The position numbers and the translations under genes were made by a program. This document shows positions 6,911-15,262 of a stretch of 23,936 nucleotides of DNA, in pieces. Below the pieces are notes generated by a model, which saw only the letters and a list, made by a program, of their open reading frames with translations, searched no databases and was not told the origin of the DNA. The stretch's first letter is position 1; each line of letters starts with the position of its first letter. The DNA is from an uncultured Oscillospiraceae bacterium (lineage in GTDB: Bacteria > Bacillota > Clostridia > Oscillospirales > Oscillospiraceae), in NCBI GenBank assembly GCA_934569215.1, contig CAKTKF010000001.1:1-23936 (forward strand). The letters are read 5' to 3'.

Positions 6911-9557
6911 GGCGCGTTCCTCCCGATGCGGCGCTGACGAGGGTGACGTCCACCGTCAGGCATTTTTCCTCCGGCAATTCCCGACGGGGGATGCACAGGC
7001 TCCCGCCGCCGCACTGCCAGGTTTTGTTCTTGCATACCGCCTTCTCTATGCGGTACTCTCCCCAGTCCAGGTTCTGGGGGTTGTGATAGCGCACCCGCAG
7101 CTTTTTCCCCGCGCAGGTGCAGGCGATTTCCGCGATGCCGTCGCTGCCGAACTGGCAGGATTGGAGCTTCGGTTCCAGCAGCAGATGGCCGTCCTGCCCC
7201 CGGACGCCGAAGGCCTGACATTGCAGCGTCATCAGCAGCCAGCTGCCCGCGCCGGTCAGGTAGGGGTACATGCCCTGCCCCCGGTCGTCGAAATATTCCG
7301 GAATTCCAGGCAAAATCCGACTGCGGGCAAAGTCGGCGGACTGGCTGTACAGCTGTTCCAGCACCCGCCAGCCCTCCGCGGCAAAGCCCCGGCTGTAAAG
7401 GGCGTAGGCGTACATGACGGCCATATGGCAGAAAACAGCGCCGTTTTCCTTATTTCCGTAGGCAAATCCGAACATTCTGCCCATGTCCAGCTTCACTTCC
7501 CGGAAATCCGTATTCAGGCACACGCCGCCCCGGCTGGGATCCCACAGATACCAGTCCACCGAGCGGAGAATTTGCCGCACCTGCGCCTCCGTGGCCGTGC
7601 CGGACAGGATCGTGAAGACCTGCCCCGTCAGCATCATGCGCACGGGACTGTCCGTGCCACCCTCCACCTGAGAGCCTGAATTGTCGTAATAGCTGTTGAA
7701 CCAGTGCAGGTCAGCGCCGTCGCCGACCCATTGGGTGTCGCAGATATTCTCCCGCAGCTCCTGCGCCATGCGCTCCATGGCGCTTGCCAGAAATTCCGGG
7801 GAGACGGCGGCTTTTGGCACGGACGCTTCCATTTCCCGGCAATACTGCATCAGTTTTTCGGGCTTTTCCTGAGCGCTCTGGTAATCCATTTCCAGCAGCG
7901 ATTGCAGAGGAAGGGGAATTTCCACACTGTCCCGGCCAGCTTTCGCCAAATCCCGCAGACGCTTCGCCACCGCCGTAAAGTTCCCGGTATAGGCGGCGGT
8001 GAAAGCGACGCTTTCGCCCCGTTCCCGTGCCATGTCCAGCCCGTCGTTCCAGTCCGCGCCCCGCAGACGCATGAAGCCGTGCTCGCCCACGTCGTAAAAA
8101 GCCGTCACGTTCTGGATGAGCAGATGCTCCAATACGGTGCCATCACAAGGCGCGCCGGGCGCTTTCAGCGGTTTGCCCTCGCCCCGGTGAGCGAGGGTGT
8201 CCCGGAAATAGGGCTGCTTTTCCAGAAGAAAATCCAGATCGCCGGTTTCGTTCAGATACAGCTCCACCGTGAGCATCGGCCAGAAGCCGTGATCCATCCA
8301 CACTCTGGGGATGCCGTTCCGGTCGGCCTTGAATTCCCCGGGCTTCGCGCCGATGATCGTGGCGTTCGTCCCGTCGGTGCGGACGCCGGCAAAGTAGCGC
8401 AGAAGATCCTGCCGGGTCTGCTCCGGGGCAGTCAGCAGCAGGGCAAGGCTGTCCTGCCAGAGATCCCGCCAGCCCCGGCCGCCCCGGCCGTAATCGTGGT
8501 GGGGAAGGAAGCTGCATCCGCAGATGCGGCGCAGCAGGGGCTGAATGCCCACCCAGCGCAGCCAGCTGTCGAAGGCGCTGCTCTGGGTGCGGACGCGCCA
8601 CGCGGAGGCGTTTTGCCAGAAGGCCTTCGTCCGTTCCAGCGCCGCCGCCACCCCTTCTGCCGTCAAATAGGGGGCGGGGTCGGCGTCCACGGTGAGGACG
8701 ATCTGATAGCTTGCCGCTTCACCGGGAGCCAGTGTCCGTTCGGGGAAGAACAGGGCGGCGACGACCTCACTGCCCTGAGCGGTTTCTCCGGCGTGGAGAC
8801 GGTGGACACGCTCCGGGGCGACCACCGCTTCCGGCCAGTCGTAGCTACCGGAACCGACAAAGTCCCGCACCAGCGGGACGAAGCCCTCCGGGCTTGCCCC
8901 GGCGTCGTCCTGCCCCCACACCCGGTAGGTCAGCTGGCCTTTCTGGTGTCCTCGCTCGTCGAAGGTCAGCGTGGGGTGGAGGTCAAGGCCATGCTCGCCC
9001 AGCGTCACCCGCTGCAAAAGGCTGGTGACGTGGCGGTGATCCCGGATGTTGTCCGCCGAACGGCCGTACAGGGGAATTGCCGCTGTCGGGGTGAGGGTCA
9101 GCGGCTTCTCGCCGGTATTTTCCAGCGTGACCTGCATGATTTCCACGGCTTCCTTCCCGGCGGGAACGAAGCTTAAAACCTTTGCCAGCAGTTCAGTTTC
9201 CGGCTGCCTGCGGGAAATTTGCTGCCACAGAAGGCCGCCGCGCAGCACCGTTTCTTCTTCCTCCGGGGTGAAGCGCTTTGCCTGCTGGGGGGCGCTCTGC
9301 CCTGTCACCGACCATGGGGCTGCCCCGGACTGCATGACCCAGAAATTCCGGCTTGCCCGGCTTTCGTGGAGAGTTTCGCTGCTGGCGGGGGCCAGCAAAA
9401 AGGCATTTTGGCCGGTTTTGCAGTCGCCGCCCAGACAGGGGGTCACGCTGGAGATCATGCCGCCCTCGTTGACCAGCGGGAAATAGGTTCCCGCGTATCG
9501 CTGGGCATTGCGCAGTATAAAATCCCCGAATTCGTTCAGGTAGGTAATTTGTTCCAT
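6903..9557 (-). CDS. GH94 family disaccharide/oligosaccharide phosphorylase
   Basis: An 884-residue cytoplasmic inverting phosphorylase of family 94 (cellobiose, laminaribiose, chitobiose and beta-1,2-oligoglucan phosphorylases). It cleaves a beta-linked gluco-disaccharide or oligomer with phosphate to alpha-glucose 1-phosphate. Seen: an N-terminal beta-sandwich with FPLVNEGGMISSVTPCLGGD (26-45), GRGGRGWRDLWQDSL (357-371), WMDHGFWPMLTVELYL (420-435), and GADWNDGLDM (500-509) with the general acid Asp505. I chose the ATG at 9557, where the family-like ITYLNEFGDF begins, over an ATG 33 bases upstream; AGAAGG precedes 9557, though slightly far. It is the first gene of the operon and overlaps the next by 8 bases. 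Pairing with a GH161-like enzyme makes laminaribiose (beta-1,3) the favoured substrate, but cellobiose or sophorose-type substrates remain possible. Confidence 0.92.
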   Translation of the reverse strand: MEQITYLNEFGDFILRNAQRYAGTYFPLVNEGGMISSVTPCLGGDCKTGQNAFLLAPASSETLHESRASRNFWVMQSGAAPWSVTGQSAPQQAKRFTPEEEETVLRGGLLWQQISRRQPETELLAKVLSFVPAGKEAVEIMQVTLENTGEKPLTLTPTAAIPLYGRSADNIRDHRHVTSLLQRVTLGEHGLDLHPTLTFDERGHQKGQLTYRVWGQDDAGASPEGFVPLVRDFVGSGSYDWPEAVVAPERVHRLHAGETAQGSEVVAALFFPERTLAPGEAASYQIVLTVDADPAPYLTAEGVAAALERTKAFWQNASAWRVRTQSSAFDSWLRWVGIQPLLRRICGCSFLPHHDYGRGGRGWRDLWQDSLALLLTAPEQTRQDLLRYFAGVRTDGTNATIIGAKPGEFKADRNGIPRVWMDHGFWPMLTVELYLNETGDLDFLLEKQPYFRDTLAHRGEGKPLKAPGAPCDGTVLEHLLIQNVTAFYDVGEHGFMRLRGADWNDGLDMARERGESVAFTAAYTGNFTAVAKRLRDLAKAGRDSVEIPLPLQSLLEMDYQSAQEKPEKLMQYCREMEASVPKAAVSPEFLASAMERMAQELRENICDTQWVGDGADLHWFNSYYDNSGSQVEGGTDSPVRMMLTGQVFTILSGTATEAQVRQILRSVDWYLWDPSRGGVCLNTDFREVKLDMGRMFGFAYGNKENGAVFCHMAVMYAYALYSRGFAAEGWRVLEQLYSQSADFARSRILPGIPEYFDDRGQGMYPYLTGAGSWLLMTLQCQAFGVRGQDGHLLLEPKLQSCQFGSDGIAEIACTCAGKKLRVRYHNPQNLDWGEYRIEKAVCKNKTWQCGGGSLCIPRRELPEEKCLTVDVTLVSAASGGTRHV

Positions 9558-9707
9558 AGGATCGCCGCCCTTCTGTGATCGCCTCGGCAAGGCCGCCGGG
9601 GCATTCTGAGACTGTCTTTATTTTACCGGAAGCGGAAGGGCAAAACCACATTCTTTTTCCATGCCGGTGTGATTTTTTCACTGACCCGGACACGCCTGAC
9701 ATTCCGG

Positions 9708-9736
9708 TTGCCTTTTCTGAGCGGATACGGCATAAT
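9708..9736 (+). promoter_or_regulatory. Candidate housekeeping promoter of the sigma/anti-sigma operon
   Basis: TTGCCT (9708-9713) and CATAAT (9731-9736) are 17 bases apart, matching the sigma-A consensus at 4 and 5 of 6 positions. They lie about 90 bases before the sigma gene. Confidence 0.4.
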
Positions 9737-9770
9737 GTTGGGGAGCGGATTTGAAAAAATTCTGAATTCC

Positions 9771-9800
9771 TGTGACGTTTCCCGGCGGACTTCGTACTAT
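9771..9800 (+). promoter_or_regulatory. Candidate ECF-type (autoregulatory) promoter
   Basis: TGTGACGTTT (9771-9780) followed by CGTACTAT (9793-9800) resembles the two-part layout of ECF promoters: an upstream element containing AAC/GAC and a downstream CGT element. It lies just before the sigma gene at the spacing expected for self-activation. The match is by eye and no second copy was found in the window. Confidence 0.35.
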
Positions 9801-9826
9801 CAGGGTGAGGAACAAAAGGAAAGGAT

Positions 9827-10390
9827 GTGAACCTCATGGAAGACGCAAAAATCATTGACCTGTTCTGGGCGAGAAATGAAGACGCCATTGCCGAGACGGA
9901 CGCGGCCTACGGAAGAAAACTCCGCTTTCTGGCAAATAAAATTCTGAACAATCTCGAAGATGCGGAAGAAAGCGTAAGCGACACCTACATGAAAACCTGG
10001 GAAGTCATTCCGCCCCAGCGTCCCGTCTGCTTTTACGCCTTCATCGCTTCAATCTGTCGCCATCTCTAGTTCCACAAGGTCGACTGGAACCGGGCGGCCA
10101 AGCGGAACGCCGAGGTCGTCGCCCTGACAGACGAGATGGAGCTGTGCATCCCGGATACCAGCCGGGACAGGGAGCTGGAAGCAAAGGAGCTGGGGCGGAT
10201 GCTGAACGCTTTTTTGGAAAGTCTGCCCAAAGAGACGCGGATGATTTTCCTGCGGCGGTACTGGCATGTGGATACCATTGCGGAAATCGCCCAGCGGTAC
10301 GGCATCACCCAGAGCAAGGTAAAGATGCAGCTCAGCCGTACCCGGGCGAAGCTGTGTACCTATCTGGAACAGGAGGGGATTCAGGTATGA
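9827..10390 (+). pseudogene. ECF-like RNA polymerase sigma factor interrupted by an in-frame amber codon
   Basis: Read through one TAG codon (10067-10069), this is a complete sigma-70 family protein of about 186 residues, the usual length. Part one (from GTG 9827, or ATG 9836) carries region 2, with AEESVSDTYMKTWEVIPP and the SICRHL stretch. After the TAG the same frame continues without loss as FHKVDWNRAAKRNAEVVALT. Region 4 follows, with LPKETRMIFLRRYWHVDTIAEIAQRYGITQSKVKMQLSR. No frameshift is needed. The end overlaps the anti-sigma start by four bases (ATGA). As written, the cell would make an 80-residue region-2 fragment, and perhaps a separate region-4 piece from ATG 10136, which has only a poor ribosome binding site. 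TAG ends the MalG-type permease gene here, so it is a normal stop. A sequencing error or a recent mutation is most likely. Confidence 0.8.
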
Positions 10391-11991
10391 ACGGAAAAAA
10401 CATTCTGATCGGTCTGAGCTATATTGACCGGAAGTACATCGAGGAATCCGAAGAAGATATGCGTCCTGAAAAGGTCGTGCGGAACTCCAAACGGATGCCC
10501 GGGCGGAAAATATGGCTCATTGCCGCTGTTATCGCCATGCTGCTGATGCTGGTGGGCTGCGGGGTTGCGTATGCGCTGCATTTGCAGTCGCTGAAAATCG
10601 GCGAGGAAACCTATACCCAGAATATGCGCTACGAAAAGGACGGCAGCACCATTCCCCCCACCGAGAAGATCAAGCAGTACATTTCCGTGGCGGGGCCGGA
10701 GGGAAGCAAAAACCAGCTCGCCGCTCAGGAGTGGATGGATTTCCAGCAGAGCTACGACCCTGACCAGTCTCTATTGAAGGCCGCGGGAGACTTCCAGCTA
10801 CCGGCGCAGTACAGCAGCTACTACGCCTATACTGCGGACATGCTGGATAAAATCGATGAAATCTGTGAGAAATACGATTTGAAGCTGGCAGGGGATACCG
10901 CCGTTTATCAGGGAAATGACACCAGCGTTCTGAAACAGATTCTGGATTTTAACAGTGTGGTGAAGGAAAACGCCGGATTGAAAGTGGAAATGGGGGGCGT
11001 CAGAATCGAACAGTGCGGTAATTTCAATGCGTCCTACAATGCGACGCTGACAAATCCGAGCGCGACGCAGGAATTTTCCTTCATGCTGACCTATGATTAT
11101 CATGACAAAGCCTATTTCTGCGCCCGCTATCTCATCATCGGGGACGGCGAAAACGTTCAGCAGTGGAATGAGACTTTGCCCGACGGGACGAATGTCCTGA
11201 TCGTCAATGACAAGGGCGGCGACGCTTATATCCTGTGCGACAGGGAGGACGCCTTTATCAACATCACGATCAGCAAAGTGGGCGCGGAATGGGCAAACCC
11301 CGGCGACGTCATGACCCGGGGGGATATGAAACTGATCGCCCAGGCGCTGAATTATTCGGTAAAGCCAAACCCGGTGGAGGACATGGCGGCACTCCAAAAG
11401 CAGCTGGAAGAAGTGCAGCAAAGTCAGGAAGCGATCGTGATAGACCCCGTGGCCGAAGCGGAGCGCCAGCGTAAGTATGAAGAAAATACCCGGCTGGACA
11501 GCTACGGCGACCTGATTCAGCGGATGCGTGACAATGAAGCTTACTTCGTGGAAAACTGCAATCTCACCTATGAACATTTCTGGGATACCATGGAGTACAC
11601 CCTCAGGGATGTCAACGGCGACGGTCAGGAGGAGCTGATTTTCGGCAGAGACGGACACATCTGTGAAATCTGGACGATGCAGGACGGAAAAACCGCCGGA
11701 TTTATGGGAAGCTGGTACGAGGGGTATCTGTGTGAGGGAAACGTATATGAGGATTACGTTTTCCTGTCCGGACAACCATACCACTACTACCACCGGCTGG
11801 GCAGCGGCACGGAGTTCAGCTCTATTCTGGACGTGCACTACGATGTCTATTACGAATCGTGGATGCTGGAAGACTTTGAAAGCGGAACGGAGATGACGCA
11901 GATCACGGAGGAACGCGCCGAGGAGATCATGGCATCCTTCCCCCGTATCTCGCTGGAAATGAAGCCGGTCAGGGAGTTCCCGCTGGACTGA
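10387..11991 (+). CDS. Membrane anti-sigma-factor-like protein with large extracellular region
   Basis: A 534-residue single-pass membrane protein. The cytoplasmic part (1-40) has the pattern ILIGLSYIDRKYIEESEED, common in proteins encoded after such sigma factors. One membrane segment spans about 42-64 (IWLIAAVIAMLLMLVGCGVAYAL). About 470 residues lie outside the membrane, including a Gln/Glu-rich helix near 340-365 and the calcium-loop-like DVNGDGQEE at 408-416. The start ATG at 10387 overlaps the sigma stop codon by four bases and has AGGAGGGG upstream; an open frame extends further 5' but lacks such support. By position and topology it should hold its sigma factor inactive and respond to an outside signal, but no named domain was recognised. 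Because the sigma gene carries a stop codon, the pair may not be functional. Confidence 0.75.
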   Translation: MNGKNILIGLSYIDRKYIEESEEDMRPEKVVRNSKRMPGRKIWLIAAVIAMLLMLVGCGVAYALHLQSLKIGEETYTQNMRYEKDGSTIPPTEKIKQYISVAGPEGSKNQLAAQEWMDFQQSYDPDQSLLKAAGDFQLPAQYSSYYAYTADMLDKIDEICEKYDLKLAGDTAVYQGNDTSVLKQILDFNSVVKENAGLKVEMGGVRIEQCGNFNASYNATLTNPSATQEFSFMLTYDYHDKAYFCARYLIIGDGENVQQWNETLPDGTNVLIVNDKGGDAYILCDREDAFINITISKVGAEWANPGDVMTRGDMKLIAQALNYSVKPNPVEDMAALQKQLEEVQQSQEAIVIDPVAEAERQRKYEENTRLDSYGDLIQRMRDNEAYFVENCNLTYEHFWDTMEYTLRDVNGDGQEELIFGRDGHICEIWTMQDGKTAGFMGSWYEGYLCEGNVYEDYVFLSGQPYHYYHRLGSGTEFSSILDVHYDVYYESWMLEDFESGTEMTQITEERAEEIMASFPRISLEMKPVREFPLD

Positions 11992-11993
11992 TG

Positions 11994-12036
11994 AAAAAGG
12001 CGATATCCGGCCACCTCGGCCGGGTATTGCCTTTTG
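11994..12036. terminator. Bidirectional terminator between convergent genes
   Basis: AAGGCGATATCCGGCC pairs with GGCCGGGTATTGCCTT (11996-12012 with 12018-12034), with two G-U type pairs and a five-base loop. T-runs lie on the 3' side on either strand. It ends the anti-sigma gene from the left and the response-regulator operon from the right. Confidence 0.8.
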
Positions 12037-12053
12037 CTGCGGTTTCCGGAGCG

Positions 12054-13499
12054 TCAGGGCATTTCTTCCTCGCCCTGAATGGCTTCCCGGAGCATATTTG
12101 TTTTCCGGTATTCGGAAGGGGACAGGCCGACGGAATTTTTGAAGACTTTCAAGAAGTGCTTTTCGTCGGTAAAGCCCGACCGGCGGCAGATTTCCCCGAT
12201 GCGCCAGTCCGTCTGGGTCAGCAGCCGCTTCGCTTCCGTCAGGCGGAGATTTTGCAGGTAATTGACAAAATTCGTGCCGGTGTACTGCTTGAACAGCAGA
12301 CTGAACAGGGAGTAATTCATGGACACCTGATTGCTGACCATGGTCATGTTCAGGGGATTGCGGTAGTTTTCCTGTATGTAGCACACGGCCTGACGGATTT
12401 TCTGCTTGTTTTCGTAGTCGGCAAACTCCTGCCCGATGCGGCCGCAGAAGCCGCTGAGCCACTGGCTCAGCTCGTCCAGATAGGCTTGGACAGAGCCGAA
12501 TCGCCAGATTTCCCCGAAGCGAACCGGGTCGTCGCCCGGGTCGATGAGGTTTTTATAAGTGCCGCCCAAATCCCGAATGAATTTCTCGGCCAGCGCCCCG
12601 AAGGCGTCCGGCGTTAAATCGCCCTGGCGAACCATTCTGGCCTGCACATCCAGCAGCCGCAGGACTTCCTTGTCCCGGGAAAGCCCCACCAGGCTCAGCA
12701 GCTGCTCCGCCGTGACGGTGGGTTCGGACGCGGCGGCCTTGCCCGGAACGCCGGAACAGGGCTTGCCCGCGAAAAATGCCTGTTCCCACCCGGCGCGCGC
12801 CTGAATATAGCACTGGCGAAGGGCGGAAAGCCCCTGAACCGGCTGGCTGAATCCCGTGATTTCCGGCACCAGCGGCGTGAACGCATCCGCCTGCCCGGTA
12901 AGATACAGGGTGCAGCTTCCCTCTGCCCGAAGAGCAATCACGTTCTGGGAAAGCGGTTCGCGGATTTCCTGACAGAGAAAGCCCTGATACGTCCCCCCAA
13001 AGAATTGCCCCTCGTATCGCCCGATCAGCTCCCGGGCTTCGTGGGAGTCGGCGCTGCGTTCCAGCATCAGATAGCGAAGCGCCCGGAGATACCGGTTGTG
13101 GGTCTGCTCCGCCGCCTGCTGGCGCTGTATATACTGGGCTTCCAGCTTTTTCAGCACGTCGCAGAACTTCTGCCGCTCCACGGGCTTGAGCAGATAATCC
13201 GACACGCCGTTTCGCAGCATGGACACGGCGTAATTGAAATCGTCATAGCCGCTGACCGCCAGCACCATGGGGGGACTGGGCAGCTCCCGGCTGCGCTCGG
13301 CAAGGGCAATGCCGTCCATTTTGGGCATCTGGATGTCCGTGATCAGCAGATCGACAGGGTGCGCCTGCAAGATTTGCAGCGCTTCCTCCCCATCCCGGGC
13401 TTCATAAATTTCCTCCACCGGGATGTCGGAGCGCTGGAGCATGGTTTTGAGGCCCAGACGGATGAACTTTTCATCCTCCGCGATCAGAACCGTCTTCAC
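12054..13499 (-). CDS. Two-component response regulator, YesN type (receiver plus AraC-type HTH)
   Basis: A 481-residue cytoplasmic transcription regulator. The receiver domain (1-120) has acidic residues Glu8 and Asp9, phospho-acceptor Asp55 in LLITDIQMPKMDG, and the conserved Lys105 in YLLKPVE. A middle region (about 130-370) has no recognised fold. An AraC-type DNA-binding domain (about 378-476) carries two helix-turn-helix units: NMTMVSNQVSMNYSLFSLLFKQ, then IGEICRRSGFTDEKHFLKVFKN with SPSEYRK. The start is GTG at 13499, overlapping the kinase stop codon by four bases (GTGA), so translation is coupled. It is the last gene of the binding protein 2/kinase/regulator unit. Likely targets are the transporter operon and possibly the glycosidase operon downstream, both with weak -35 boxes. 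Direct binding sites were not identified. Confidence 0.93.
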   Translation of the reverse strand: MKTVLIAEDEKFIRLGLKTMLQRSDIPVEEIYEARDGEEALQILQAHPVDLLITDIQMPKMDGIALAERSRELPSPPMVLAVSGYDDFNYAVSMLRNGVSDYLLKPVERQKFCDVLKKLEAQYIQRQQAAEQTHNRYLRALRYLMLERSADSHEARELIGRYEGQFFGGTYQGFLCQEIREPLSQNVIALRAEGSCTLYLTGQADAFTPLVPEITGFSQPVQGLSALRQCYIQARAGWEQAFFAGKPCSGVPGKAAASEPTVTAEQLLSLVGLSRDKEVLRLLDVQARMVRQGDLTPDAFGALAEKFIRDLGGTYKNLIDPGDDPVRFGEIWRFGSVQAYLDELSQWLSGFCGRIGQEFADYENKQKIRQAVCYIQENYRNPLNMTMVSNQVSMNYSLFSLLFKQYTGTNFVNYLQNLRLTEAKRLLTQTDWRIGEICRRSGFTDEKHFLKVFKNSVGLSPSEYRKTNMLREAIQGEEEMP

Positions 13500-15253
13500 T
13501 GGTGTTCACCGTCCTTTTCATGAAATGGAAGCACGACCGTCACCGTCGTACCCCTGCCGGGGATGGAGCTGACCTGCAAGCCGAAGGAGGGGCCGAAGGA
13601 ACGCACGATGCGCTCATTGACATTGTGCAGGCCGATGCCGTTCCCGGAGGTGGCGTGGGACGGCTCCTCGCCGCTGATCTGCCGCCGGACGCGGTTCAGA
13701 CTTTCCTCGTCCATGCCCTTGCCCTCGTCGGTAATGTGGATCATATAGCGGCCGTTGGGCAGGTCGATCTCGCTGTGAACCAGAATGGTGGTATCCGCCG
13801 CCAGAACCGCCGCCCCATGCACCACGGCGTTTTCCACAATGGGCTGTAAGCTGATCTTGGGAAGCTGCTGCCCCAGCAGCTCCGGCTGAATCTGAATGTC
13901 CAGGCTGACCATGTAGTCAAAACGCAGATTCATCAGGGCAATGTAGTTCTGAATGTAATCCAGCTCCCGTTCCAGGCTCACGTTGCCGCTTTCCCATTTC
14001 ATGCTGTAGCGCATGAGCTTGCCCAGGCTGGTCACGGCGTCGGCGATGTCGTAGCGTTCGTCGATCTCCGCCATCATTTTGATGGCTTCCAGAACGTTGT
14101 AGATGAAATGGGCGTTGATCTGATTTTGCAGCGCCCGAATTTCCAACTCCCGCGCCTGCATCTCCCGCTGGAGATTGTCGTGCATCAGCTGACGTATCTT
14201 GTTGAGTAAACCGTTGGCTTCCCTGGCAAAGTCGGCCACCTCGCCGCCGCCGGCTACCTCCACCGTGGCGTCCACGTCGCCGTTGGCAAAGGCGCGGATG
14301 CCGTCGAAGGTCATGTAGAAGCCCCGCAGGAGCCGTTTTGTCAGCCAGGAGACCACCAGCGCCAGAACGACGAAGGCTACCACCAGGGCGCAGAATATCA
14401 GCCCCGCCTGCCCCCGGACGGTGGCGTCCAGATCGGACAGGCTCGTCACCTGAACATACCAGCAGTTGAATTCCTTCAGCCATGTGCAGTTTAGAAGTAC
14501 CCGGCTGCCGTCCAGCTTCTGAACGGTCATCCCTGCTTCCAGCGGCGGTGCGGCCATTTCCTGCTGGGACACCAGCACCTCGCCCTCCGCCGTGCAGAGC
14601 ATGGAATAATTCCCCGGTTCCTGGGAAAACAGCTCGGGCAGCGCCTCGTCCATGCGGACGGACACCTCCACCACGCCCACCGTGTCGCCTTCCTCCGTAA
14701 TGGGGCTGACCAGGCTCATGATATGCTCCGCTGCGGGGTAATCGTCCAGCAGCGTGTCCGCGTAGTCTAAGTACCACTTTCCCTCGGAAATCGCGGATCC
14801 GTCTCCCCAGGGCATCCGGGACATCCGCCGTCCGCTGTAGAGGATGGGGGTCATTTCCTGAATGTTCTTCGCGGCGGAGTAGACGCGGATCTGGTACAGG
14901 TTGGGGTTACTGAGGACGATTTTTTCCAGACTGGAAATGTTCTGACGGTAGAATTCCAGCAGCGTCAGGGTGTCCGGCTGGAGGTTTTGTTTTAGCTTCA
15001 AAAGGTGCGTTTTCAAATCCGGCGTGTTCAGGATGACCTGGGTGGACATGTTGCACAGCTCGGCCACCTGCTCGGCTTCGGAGATGACGCTGCTGCACCG
15101 GGACTGGGCTTCCTGCTGCCGGGTGGTGAGGGTCGTGGTCTGCACGGAGCGGATCATGCTCACGGACAGAAGCACCATGGGGATCAGCAGACACAGGCAG
15201 GTCATCAGGGAAAGCTGCTGCGCCAAAGACACATTGCGAATTTTTCGTTTCAT
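13496..15253 (-). CDS. Sensor histidine kinase, YesM type
   Basis: A 585-residue membrane kinase. The first membrane helix lies at about 14-35. The extracellular sensor region (36-282) looks like a dCache-type domain. A second helix lies at 283-305, followed by a HAMP-type linker. The kinase region follows: ALQNQINAHFIYNVLEAI holds the phospho-acceptor His382 (PF06580 group, here with Ala in place of the usual Pro before His). The ATP-binding part has the N-box LQPIVENAVVHGA and the G-boxes DEGKGM and GNGIGLHNVNERI. ATG 15253 is preceded by GAGGAG at six bases. The gene starts 9 bases after binding protein 2 and overlaps the regulator by four. Such kinases control carbohydrate uptake genes in Firmicutes. 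The ligand is unknown and may be presented by the preceding binding protein. Confidence 0.94.
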   Translation of the reverse strand: MKRKIRNVSLAQQLSLMTCLCLLIPMVLLSVSMIRSVQTTTLTTRQQEAQSRCSSVISEAEQVAELCNMSTQVILNTPDLKTHLLKLKQNLQPDTLTLLEFYRQNISSLEKIVLSNPNLYQIRVYSAAKNIQEMTPILYSGRRMSRMPWGDGSAISEGKWYLDYADTLLDDYPAAEHIMSLVSPITEEGDTVGVVEVSVRMDEALPELFSQEPGNYSMLCTAEGEVLVSQQEMAAPPLEAGMTVQKLDGSRVLLNCTWLKEFNCWYVQVTSLSDLDATVRGQAGLIFCALVVAFVVLALVVSWLTKRLLRGFYMTFDGIRAFANGDVDATVEVAGGGEVADFAREANGLLNKIRQLMHDNLQREMQARELEIRALQNQINAHFIYNVLEAIKMMAEIDERYDIADAVTSLGKLMRYSMKWESGNVSLERELDYIQNYIALMNLRFDYMVSLDIQIQPELLGQQLPKISLQPIVENAVVHGAAVLAADTTILVHSEIDLPNGRYMIHITDEGKGMDEESLNRVRRQISGEEPSHATSGNGIGLHNVNERIVRSFGPSFGLQVSSIPGRGTTVTVVLPFHEKDGEHQ

Positions 15254-15262
15254 CCCGTCTCC

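Larger units (their letters stand above)
9558..9826. other. Divergent promoter region between GH94 operon and sigma gene
   Basis: This gap of 269 bases separates two units transcribed outwards. Leftward, a TAAAAT box (9620-9625, minus strand) could serve the GH94 operon, but its -35 position is only TGGTTT, as expected for a promoter needing an activator. Rightward, two candidates are listed separately. No small gene with a ribosome binding site was seen in it. Confidence 0.5.

Noticed and set aside
10067..10069. Amber codon read as pyrrolysine or by reassigned code
   Set aside because: TAG ends the MalG-type gene at its normal family length in this window, and nothing points to pyrrolysine genes. 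A mutation or sequencing error is simpler.
10798..12462. 554-codon minus-strand frame crossing the anti-sigma gene, terminator and regulator end
   Set aside because: It runs through a bidirectional terminator and opposite a gene with clear domains and start signals. The composition is that of an antisense shadow.
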